DNA from: Pseudomonas ekonensis
GTDB taxonomy: Bacteria; Pseudomonadota; Gammaproteobacteria; Pseudomonadales; Pseudomonadaceae
DNA length: 64,000 bases
Assembly (NCBI RefSeq): GCF_019145435.1
Contig: NZ_JAHSTS010000002.1
Coordinates: forward strand, 434,001-498,000
Direction of reading: 5' to 3'
A program made the position numbers and the translations under genes. Under the pieces are notes generated by a model, which was not told the DNA's origin, ran no database searches, and saw only the letters and a program-made list of their open reading frames with translations. How positions within the stretch are numbered: the stretch's first letter is position 1; each line of letters begins with the position of its first letter. This document shows, one piece after another, positions 45,763 through 64,000 of the stretch.

Positions 45763-46671
45763 ATGAACCGAGAACCGCGACGTTTTTCCCTGATGGCCCT
45801 GCCGGCCCTGGCGCTGACCGCCCTGGCCGCCGCCCTCTTGCCGGGCGCCGCCCAGGCCGCCACCCCGCCGGCGCCGGGCAAGGTGTTCAAGGACTGCAAG
45901 GACTGCCCGGAAATGGTCGTGCTGCCCACCGGCACCTTCACCATGGGCACCCCGGACGATGAGGTCGGCCGCGAACCGGACGAAGGCCCGATGCACGAGG
46001 TGACGTTCGCCAAGCCGCTGGCCATCAGCCGCTTCCAGGTGCTCAAGGGCGAATGGTTCGCCTACCTCAACGAGACCGGCTACCGCATGCCCGACGGCGA
46101 CGATCGCCCGGGCCGTGCGTGCAAGGCCGGGATTCCCGACTACGCGGGCAGTGACCCGCGCAAGCAGTACACCGACCGCCATCCGGCGGTGTGCATGGAC
46201 TTCGCCGAGGCCAACGCCTACGTGGCGTGGCTGTCGAAAAAGACCGGCAAGCAGTACCGCCTGGTCAGCGAGTCCCTGCGCGAATACGCCGCCCGCGGCG
46301 GCACCCCAGGGCCGTTCCCGTTCCCGTTCGATGAAGGCAAGGAATACAGCATCGCCAAGCACGCCAACACCTACGGCGCGGCGGACGGCTACAACTTCAC
46401 CGCCCCGGCCGGCAGCTTCCCGGCCAACGCCTTCGGCGTGTACGACATGCACGGCAACGTCTACGAGTGGACCGCCGACTGCTACAACGAGAACTACGTC
46501 GGCGCACCGAACGACGGCAGCGCCTGGCAGACCGGCAAGTGCGAATTCAAGCGCATCCGCGGCAACGACTGGGGCGAAGCGCCGGTGTTCTCCCGCTCCG
46601 GCAACCGCAACGCGCTGGTGCCGACCGAGCGCGGCGACTGGATCGGCTTCCGCGTCGCCCGGGATCTGTGA
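45763..46671 (+). CDS. pvdO: FGE-like pyoverdine maturation protein PvdO
   Basis: 302 aa; ATG 45763 with GAGAGG upstream, 52 bases after pvdN and without its own PvdS box, so third gene of pvdMNO. A Sec signal peptide (FSLMALPALALTALAAALLPGAAQA) leads to a formylglycine-generating-enzyme (sulfatase-modifying) fold: MVVLPTGTFTMGTPDDEVGREPDEGP, the motif FAEANAYVAWLSKKTGKQYRL and FGVYDMHGNVYEWTADCY, ending GFRVARDL. PvdO is reported to act in the final oxidation of dihydropyoverdine to pyoverdine in fluorescent pseudomonads. The paired cysteines that real FGE enzymes use are not apparent in the usual place. Confidence 0.94.
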   Translation: MNREPRRFSLMALPALALTALAAALLPGAAQAATPPAPGKVFKDCKDCPEMVVLPTGTFTMGTPDDEVGREPDEGPMHEVTFAKPLAISRFQVLKGEWFAYLNETGYRMPDGDDRPGRACKAGIPDYAGSDPRKQYTDRHPAVCMDFAEANAYVAWLSKKTGKQYRLVSESLREYAARGGTPGPFPFPFDEGKEYSIAKHANTYGAADGYNFTAPAGSFPANAFGVYDMHGNVYEWTADCYNENYVGAPNDGSAWQTGKCEFKRIRGNDWGEAPVFSRSGNRNALVPTERGDWIGFRVARDL

Positions 46672-46685
46672 GCCCGCAGCACCGC

Positions 46686-46709
46686 TAAATTAACCCTCCC
46701 TCCAGTCGT
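46686..46709 (+). promoter_or_regulatory. PvdS promoter (iron-starvation box) of pvdE
   Basis: TAAAT, 16 bases, CGT, in the 148-base gap between pvdO and pvdE; the CGT ends 111 bases upstream of the pvdE ATG. Confidence 0.86.
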
Positions 46710-46819
46710 TCTACAGGTGGGCGCGATCCGTTGCGGCGCGCCCCCGCCCTCTTCTACGTCACCCAGGCTAAGCCGCCACCGCTGTCGGCCTTCGCCGCTT
46801 TTTCAAGCAGGGAACCTCC

Positions 46820-48469
46820 ATGAGCAAACCAACACGCGGGGTGATCAATGAATTGTTCGCCCTGCTCAAACCCTTTCGGCTGATCGTCGCCGGCTCGATC
46901 CTGCTCGGCATGGTCGGCGGCCTGAGCGTCACCGCCCTGCTGGCGACGATCAACGGCGCCCTGCACGACGAAGGCGGCCTGACCAGCACCGTGGTCGCCG
47001 CCTTCGCCGGCCTGTGCCTGCTGGCGCTGGCCAGTTCGATCTTCTCCGACATCGGCACCAACTTCGTCGGCCAGCACATCATCGCCAGGCTGCGCAAAGA
47101 ACTGGGCGAAAAGGTGCTGTCGGCGCCCATCGAGCAGATCGAACGCTACCGCAGCCACCGCCTGATCCCGGTGCTGACCCACGACGTCGACACCATCAGC
47201 GACTTCGCCTTCGCCTTCGCGCCGCTGGCCATTTCCCTGACCGTCACCCTCGGCTGCATGGGTTACCTGGCGATGCTGTCGTGGCCGATGTTCCTGTTGA
47301 TGGCGGCGGCGATCCTGATCGGCACCGTCATCCAGTACATCGCCCGCGGGCGCGGCATGCAGGGTTTCATGAAGGCCCGCGACCACGAGGACGAACTGCA
47401 GAAGCACTACAACGCCGTCGCCGAAGGCGCCAAGGAACTGCGCATCCACCGCCCGCGCCGGCACCGCATGTTCGTTTCCGGCATCGAGGCCACCGCCGAC
47501 CGCATCTGCGACACCCAGGTGCGCTCGGTGAACATCTTCGTGGTCGCCAAGACCCTGGGCTCGATGCTGTTCTTCGTGGTGATCGGCCTGGCGCTGGCCC
47601 TGCAATCGCTGTGGCCGAGCGCCGACAAAGCCGTGATGAGCGGCTTCGTGCTGGTGCTGCTGTACATGAAAGGCCCGCTGGAGCACATCATCGGCACCTT
47701 GCCGATCGTCAGCCGTGCGCAGATCGCGTTCCGCCGCATCGCCGAACTGTCCGAGCAGTTCTCGTCGCCGGAGCCGCACCTGCTGCTCAGCGACCAAGGC
47801 AACCGCAAGACGCCGGTGCACAGCCTGGAACTGTCCGACGTGTCGTACAGCTTCCCCACCGTCGAGGGCGCCGCGCCGTTCCGCCTGGGCCCCGTGAACC
47901 TGAAGATCGAACAAGGCGACATCATCTTCATCGTCGGCGAAAACGGCTGCGGCAAGACCACACTGATCAAGCTACTGCTGGGCCTGTACGCGCCGCAGCA
48001 GGGCGAGATCCGCCTCAACGGCCAGGCGGTCACCGCCCTCACCCGCGACGACTACCGCCAACTGTTCACCACCATCTTCGCCGACTACTACCTGTTCGAC
48101 GACGTAGTGCAGGGCGACACGCACATTCCCGACGACGCCAACAAATACCTGCAGCGCCTGGAGATCGCCCACAAGGTCAGCGTGCGCGACGGCTCGTTCA
48201 CCACCACCGACCTGTCCACCGGCCAGCGCAAGCGCCTGGCGCTAATCAACGCCTGGCTCGAAGAGCGTCCGGTGCTGGTGTTCGACGAGTGGGCCGCCGA
48301 CCAGGACCCGACCTTCCGCCGGATCTTCTACACGGAGCTGCTGCCGGACCTGAAGCGCCTGGGCAAGACCATCATCGTCATCTCCCACGACGACCGTTAC
48401 TTCGACATCGCCGACCAACTGGTGCGCATGAACGCCGGCAAAGTGGTCACCGAGCCGCAACCCGCCTGA
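46820..48469 (+). CDS. pvdE: Pyoverdine precursor ABC exporter PvdE
   Basis: 549 aa, ATG 46820 with AGGGAA upstream; same length as P. aeruginosa PvdE. A fused cyclic-peptide exporter: six helices (about 1-300, including LTVTLGCMGYLAMLSWPMFLLM) and the ATPase domain with Walker A GENGCGKTT, signature LSTGQRKRLALINAW, Walker B RPVLVFDEWA and H-loop VISHDDR. The signature-plus-Walker B (DEWAADQDP) is typical of the SyrD/PvdE group. It transports the acylated peptide (ferribactin precursor) from cytoplasm to periplasm before the maturation steps. Confidence 0.95.
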   Translation: MSKPTRGVINELFALLKPFRLIVAGSILLGMVGGLSVTALLATINGALHDEGGLTSTVVAAFAGLCLLALASSIFSDIGTNFVGQHIIARLRKELGEKVLSAPIEQIERYRSHRLIPVLTHDVDTISDFAFAFAPLAISLTVTLGCMGYLAMLSWPMFLLMAAAILIGTVIQYIARGRGMQGFMKARDHEDELQKHYNAVAEGAKELRIHRPRRHRMFVSGIEATADRICDTQVRSVNIFVVAKTLGSMLFFVVIGLALALQSLWPSADKAVMSGFVLVLLYMKGPLEHIIGTLPIVSRAQIAFRRIAELSEQFSSPEPHLLLSDQGNRKTPVHSLELSDVSYSFPTVEGAAPFRLGPVNLKIEQGDIIFIVGENGCGKTTLIKLLLGLYAPQQGEIRLNGQAVTALTRDDYRQLFTTIFADYYLFDDVVQGDTHIPDDANKYLQRLEIAHKVSVRDGSFTTTDLSTGQRKRLALINAWLEERPVLVFDEWAADQDPTFRRIFYTELLPDLKRLGKTIIVISHDDRYFDIADQLVRMNAGKVVTEPQPA

Positions 48470-48494
48470 CTGTGAAAAATTCGTAAAAAAAGTG

Positions 48495-48528
48495 CGTTGG
48501 GCCTTTCCGGTTTTCCGGAGGCTCAACG
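48495..48528 (+). terminator. Imperfect hairpin between pvdE and fpvA
   Basis: CGTTGGGCC...TCCGG pairs with CCGGAGGCTCAACG through a short loop, with one G-T type mismatch and a bulge. It could attenuate pvdE read-through into fpvA. Candidate Fur-like AT-rich sequence (about 48540-48561, ATAGAAATAGTTCTC) lies between it and fpvA. Confidence 0.5.
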
Positions 48529-48586
48529 TCTTACTTACAGTTAATAGAAATAGTTCTCAGTCAACACTTTGAAGAGTAGAAGAACA

Positions 48587-51046
48587 ATGCCCGCACCGCA
48601 CGGACTCCACCCGCTCGCCAAGGCTCTGCTGATCCGCCGCTCCTTCCGCCCAACGCTTCCGGCCCTTTGCGCGCTGGCCATGACCCTGCCGATGACCGGC
48701 ATGGCCCAGGCCGCCGCCGTGGCGATCGACATTCCTGCCCAGTCGCTGGGGAGCGCCTTGCAGGAATTCGGCCGCCAGACCAACCTGCAAGTGCTCTATA
48801 GCCCGGATGAAGTCAGCGGCCTGCGCAGCACCGCCGTCAGCGGCAACCTGGAACCGACCGCCGCCATGGCGCAGCTGCTGCAAGGCACGGACATCGCCTA
48901 CAGCGTCCAGGGCAACAGCGTCGCGTTGCGCGTGCGCAGCAGCGGCGCCAGCCTGGACCTGGCGCCGACCAGCATCACCGCCGCACAGGAATCGGCCTGG
49001 GGCCCGGTCGACGGGATCGTGGCCAAGCGCAGCGCCACCGGCACCAAGACCGACACCCCGCTCAACGAGATCCCGCAGACCATCAACGTCGTCACCCAGG
49101 ACGAAATCAAGATGCGCGGCTCGCAGTCGGTCACCGAGGCCCTGCGCTACACCGCCGGCATGACCGGCGGCGGCTTCTCCGACCGGGTGAAGATCTTCGA
49201 CGAACCGACCTCCCGCGGCTTCTCGCCGACCCCGCTGTACCTCGACGGCCTGCACCTGCCCTACGGCGGCGGCAGCACCGGTGGCTCGCTGCAGATCGAC
49301 CCGTACACCCTGGAGCGCATCGAAGTGCTCAAGGGCCCGGCGTCGGTGCTGTACGGCCAGAACCAGCCCGGCGGCATCGTCAACATGGTCGGCAAGCGCC
49401 CGACCGCCACGCCGCTGCACGAAGTGATCATCGGCGGCGGCAGCTACGACCGCAAATACGGCGCCTTCGACCTCGGCGGCCCGATCGACGACCAGGGCGA
49501 GTTCCTCTACCGCCTCACCGGCGTGATCAACGACAGCAACTCGCAGATCGACTACGCCGACCAGAACCGCATGCTGCTCGCGCCGAGCCTGACCTGGCTG
49601 CCGAACGACAGCACCAGCCTCACCGTCTACGGCCAGTACCAGAAAGACCGCGACACCCCCGAGGCGCAAGGCCTGCCGGCCGACGGCACCGTGCACCGCA
49701 GCGCGAACGGCCGCATCAGCCGCAGCCTGTTCCTCGGCGAGCCGGGCCTGAACAAGTACGACCGCGAGCAGTTCGTGGTCGGCTACGAGCTGGCCCACGA
49801 ACTCAACGACGTCTGGACCCTCAAGCAGAACGCCCGCTACGCCGACCTCAACGACCGTTACGTCGCGCCGCTGCACGGCTACTCGTTCCTGCCCAACCCC
49901 AACACCGGCATCGACGACGGCAGTTACCAGACCCGCTACGGCGTGGACTGGGCCCAGCACAACACGGTCTACGGCATCGATAACATCGCCCAGGCCAAGT
50001 TCAAGACCGGCGAAGTGGACCACACCCTGCTGCTGGGCGTGGACTACTACCACTTCAACTCCAAGTTCCTCGGCCGCTACGACCGCACCGGCCCCGCCAT
50101 CGACCTGTACAACCCGGTCTACGGCAGCCAGTTCAACTTCCGCCAGCCGTACAAGTGGGACAACACCGTCAAGCAGACCGGCCTGTACACCCAGGACCAG
50201 ATGCGCTGGAACCAGTGGTTCCTGACCCTGGGCGGCCGCTACGACTGGGCCGAGACCATCAACAAGGAACCGCTGGGCGGCAACCACTCCAACATCAAGG
50301 ACGAGAAGTTCACCGGCCGCGCCGGCTTCGGCTACGAGTTCGAGAACGGCATGACGCCGTACGTGAGCTACGCCGAATCGTTCCTGCCGCAGACCGGCGC
50401 CGACCTCAACGGCCGCGGGTTCGAACCGACCGAAGGCAAGCAGTACGAAGTGGGCATCAAGTACGAGCCGAAGTCCATCGACGGCTTCATCCAGCTGTCG
50501 GCGTACCAGATCGACCAGAACAACATGCTCACCAACGACCTGCTCAACCCTGGCTTCAGCATCCAGAGCGGTTCGGTGCGTTCGCGCGGCGTTGAGCTGG
50601 AAGGCAAGGTCAACGTGACCCAGAACGTGCGCGTGCTGGCTTCCGTGTCGCGCAACCAGATCAAGTGGCGCAGCGTGAACGACGGCCGTGAAGGCCGCAC
50701 CCTGGCCATGAGCCCGCCGCTGACCGCGTCGGCCTGGATCAACTACGACTTCGACCTCTCCACCTCGCTGGCCGGCCTGGGCATGGGCCTGGGCACCCGC
50801 TACGTGCGCAGCAGCTACGGCTCGGACTACGAAGAGGATTCCTTCCAGATCCCGTCGTACACCGTGTATGACGCCATGGTCTCCTACGACCTGGAAAAAT
50901 CGCCGCTGCACATCAAAGGCGTGAAGGTGAAGATGAACCTGGAAAACCTCACCGACGAGAAATACGTCGCCAGCTGCAACAGCACCCTGGACTGCTACTA
51001 CGGCGAAGGCCGCACCATGACCGCCGACGTGACCTACAACTGGTAA
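48587..51046 (+). CDS. fpvA: Ferripyoverdine TonB-dependent receptor and signal transducer FpvA
   Basis: 819 aa from ATG 48587 (AGAAG upstream); an in-frame TTG at 48569 is less likely. Signal peptide (LPALCALAMTLPMTGMAQA). STN signalling domain at about 45-115 (IDIPAQSLGSALQEFGRQTNLQVLYSPDEVSGLRS), the part that contacts FpvR. Plug: LNEIPQTINVVTQDEIKMRGSQSVTEALRYTAGM, LERIEVLKGPASVLYGQNQPGGIVNMV. The barrel ends in RTMTADVTYNW with an aromatic terminal residue. FpvA binds ferripyoverdine, drives TonB-dependent import and signals to FpvI and PvdS. Strain specificity resides in the loops, so pyoverdine type cannot be read from it directly. No PvdS box was found in the 117 bases before it. Confidence 0.95.
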   Translation: MPAPHGLHPLAKALLIRRSFRPTLPALCALAMTLPMTGMAQAAAVAIDIPAQSLGSALQEFGRQTNLQVLYSPDEVSGLRSTAVSGNLEPTAAMAQLLQGTDIAYSVQGNSVALRVRSSGASLDLAPTSITAAQESAWGPVDGIVAKRSATGTKTDTPLNEIPQTINVVTQDEIKMRGSQSVTEALRYTAGMTGGGFSDRVKIFDEPTSRGFSPTPLYLDGLHLPYGGGSTGGSLQIDPYTLERIEVLKGPASVLYGQNQPGGIVNMVGKRPTATPLHEVIIGGGSYDRKYGAFDLGGPIDDQGEFLYRLTGVINDSNSQIDYADQNRMLLAPSLTWLPNDSTSLTVYGQYQKDRDTPEAQGLPADGTVHRSANGRISRSLFLGEPGLNKYDREQFVVGYELAHELNDVWTLKQNARYADLNDRYVAPLHGYSFLPNPNTGIDDGSYQTRYGVDWAQHNTVYGIDNIAQAKFKTGEVDHTLLLGVDYYHFNSKFLGRYDRTGPAIDLYNPVYGSQFNFRQPYKWDNTVKQTGLYTQDQMRWNQWFLTLGGRYDWAETINKEPLGGNHSNIKDEKFTGRAGFGYEFENGMTPYVSYAESFLPQTGADLNGRGFEPTEGKQYEVGIKYEPKSIDGFIQLSAYQIDQNNMLTNDLLNPGFSIQSGSVRSRGVELEGKVNVTQNVRVLASVSRNQIKWRSVNDGREGRTLAMSPPLTASAWINYDFDLSTSLAGLGMGLGTRYVRSSYGSDYEEDSFQIPSYTVYDAMVSYDLEKSPLHIKGVKVKMNLENLTDEKYVASCNSTLDCYYGEGRTMTADVTYNW

Positions 51047-51063
51047 CACGCCCCGCGTCACGC

Positions 51064-51089
51064 AAAACGCCGGCATCTGCCGGCGTTTT
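51064..51089 (+). terminator. Terminator of fpvA
   Basis: AAAACGCCGGCA, TC, TGCCGGCGTTTT: perfect 12-bp stem with a terminal T-run (TTTT), 17 bases past the fpvA stop. A classic intrinsic terminator. Confidence 0.88.
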
Positions 51090-51129
51090 GCCGTCTGTGA
51101 TGCCATCGGCCACAAAATCCCCGCCCACA

Positions 51130-51153
51130 AAAAAGGCCGCTGTCAGCGGCCTC
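51130..51153 (-). terminator. Terminator of the alpha/beta hydrolase gene
   Basis: On the minus strand GGCCGC, a 5-base loop, GCGGCC, followed by TTTTTT; it lies just beyond the hydrolase stop at 51174. Confidence 0.82.
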
Positions 51154-51173
51154 TCCTTCCCTCAACGTGCAGC

Positions 51174-52130
51174 CTACAGGCCGAACACCGCCCTCAACCG
51201 CTCGGCGATGTGCTGCTGCGCCTCTTCGGCCTCATCGACGATCGCGCCCATGCGCATGAAGTCGTGGGTCATGCCCTCGTAGACCTTCAGTTCCACCGCC
51301 ACCCCCGCCGCCTGCAGATGACGGGCATACGCCACGCCCTCGTCGTGCAGCGGATCGCATTCGGCCAACACCAGCAGCACCGGCGCCACCTGCGCCGACG
51401 GCTCGCCCAGCAGCGGCGAGAAGCGCGGGTCGAGGCGGTCTTCGGCGCTGCGCTGGTAATGGCTGTAGAACCACTCCAGGGACGCCTTCTCCAGCAGATA
51501 GCCCTCGGCATAGCGCTCGATGGTCGGCGTGCTGCGGCTGGCGTCGGTGACCGGGTAGATCAGCACCTGCAGCAGGGGCCGCACCGGCGCCTGGGTCAGT
51601 TGCGCGGCGAGCACCGTCGCCAGGCTGCCGCCGACGCTGTCGCCGGCGATCGCCAGGCGGGCGGTGTCGATGCCCAGGTCCTGGGCGCTGCCCATCAGCC
51701 AGTCCCAGGCGTCCCGCGCATCGTCGGCGGCGGTCGGGAAACGGAACGCCGGCGCCAGCCGGTAAGCCACCGACAGCACCACGCAGTCGGCCATCGACGC
51801 CAACGCCCGGCACAGCGAATCGTGGGAATCGAGACTGCCGACCACGTAGCCGCCGCCATGGAAATACAGCAGCGCCGGGCGTTTCGCCCCAGGCTGCAGC
51901 GGTTTATCGCTATAGATCCGCGCGTCCAGCAGCGCGCCGTCACGCACCGGCAAGCGCAGTTCGTCGACGACGGCGAGGTCTTCGCCGCCGGCGTCCATCA
52001 GCAGCGACGATTGATCGAACTGCTCACGGGCCTGCTCCGGGCTCAGCTCATGCATGCCCGCGCGCTTGCCGCTGGCCCGGCCGTTGCCGACCAGTTGCAG
52101 GAACGCGGCGATATCAGGATTCAACGACAT
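51174..52130 (-). CDS. Alpha/beta hydrolase (HSL family esterase)
   Basis: 318 aa from ATG 52130 with GGAG 6 bases upstream. The hormone-sensitive-lipase family oxyanion-hole motif HGGG (YFHGGGYVVG) and the nucleophile elbow GDSVGG (AIAGDSVGGSLATVLAAQL) are intact; the C-terminal aspartate (AECDPLHDEG) and histidine (EGMTHDFMRM) complete the triad. It is cytoplasmic (no signal peptide). It lies between fpvA (convergent) and the NRPS gene, in the same direction as the NRPS, and begins after a strong hairpin. A pathway role (hydrolysis of siderophore intermediates or TE-like editing) is only suggested by position. Confidence 0.88.
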   Translation of the reverse strand: MSLNPDIAAFLQLVGNGRASGKRAGMHELSPEQAREQFDQSSLLMDAGGEDLAVVDELRLPVRDGALLDARIYSDKPLQPGAKRPALLYFHGGGYVVGSLDSHDSLCRALASMADCVVLSVAYRLAPAFRFPTAADDARDAWDWLMGSAQDLGIDTARLAIAGDSVGGSLATVLAAQLTQAPVRPLLQVLIYPVTDASRSTPTIERYAEGYLLEKASLEWFYSHYQRSAEDRLDPRFSPLLGEPSAQVAPVLLVLAECDPLHDEGVAYARHLQAAGVAVELKVYEGMTHDFMRMGAIVDEAEEAQQHIAERLRAVFGL

Positions 52131-52142
52131 TCAATTCTCCAA

Positions 52143-52173
52143 ACCGAACGGGCGCCATGGGCGCCCGTTCGGT
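52143..52173 (-). terminator. Hairpin between NRPS stop and hydrolase start
   Basis: ACCGAACGGGCGCC, ATG, GGCGCCCGTTCGGT: perfect 14-bp arms; the last three T residues on the minus strand (TTT) abut the hydrolase ribosome-binding site. It is located between the NRPS stop and hydrolase ATG and may end most NRPS transcripts or attenuate read-through. Confidence 0.78.
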
Positions 52174-52195
52174 GTTTCCGGTTTCAGGACAGGTT

Positions 52196-64000
<11,805 letters not shown>

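Overview
The window reads as chromosomal DNA of a fluorescent Pseudomonas (P. fluorescens group). It is GC-rich, carries many copies of the GTAGGAGCGAGCCTGCTCGCGATGG-type REP element that is typical of that group, and its right half is a pyoverdine siderophore locus with gene content and protein lengths close to those known from Pseudomonas. No rRNA, tRNA, CRISPR array, transposase or prophage gene was seen.

Left part (1-34 kb), a mixed core/accessory stretch: the 3' end of a cytosine deaminase gene; a DapF-fold protein whose two expected catalytic cysteines are both serine; an MFS transporter; a fecIRA-type iron signalling cassette (sigma, anti-sigma, TonB receptor); an unrecognised 288-aa protein; a two-partner secretion pair (tpsB-tpsA, filamentous haemagglutinin type); an emrAB-type efflux pair; an AhpD-like protein; a second sigma/anti-sigma/TonB receptor cassette; a cNMP-binding MscS channel; a pirin; a BvgA/BvgS-like phosphorelay with a stand-alone degenerate receiver next to it; and an mgtC/mgtA magnesium pair.

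Right part (34-64 kb), pyoverdine: pvdA and fpvI (leftward), pvdR-pvdT-opmQ (rightward, export/recycling pump), pvdP (leftward), pvdM-pvdN-pvdO (rightward, periplasmic maturation), pvdE (inner-membrane export of the precursor), fpvA (ferripyoverdine receptor), an alpha/beta hydrolase, and the 3' part of a large NRPS gene that runs off the right edge. The visible NRPS (3934 aa) reads C-A(Thr)-PCP-E / C-A(Ser)-PCP / C-A(basic side chain, probably hydroxyornithine)-PCP / TE. It therefore builds the C-terminal end of the peptide and releases it.

Regulation is unusually legible. Exact PvdS-type promoters (TAAAT-N16-CGT, the iron-starvation box) precede pvdA, pvdR, pvdP, pvdM and pvdE, each found by direct counting. 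A Fur-like site precedes fpvI. No such box was found in front of fpvA or the hydrolase. How the genes cooperate (from knowledge of the family): PvdA makes N5-hydroxyornithine, the NRPS assembles the peptide, PvdE moves the acylated precursor to the periplasm, PvdN/PvdM/PvdO/PvdP mature the chromophore and side chain there, PvdRT-OpmQ secretes and recycles, FpvA imports the iron complex and signals to FpvI. pvdS, pvdL, pvdQ, pvdH, pvdF and fpvR are not in this window.
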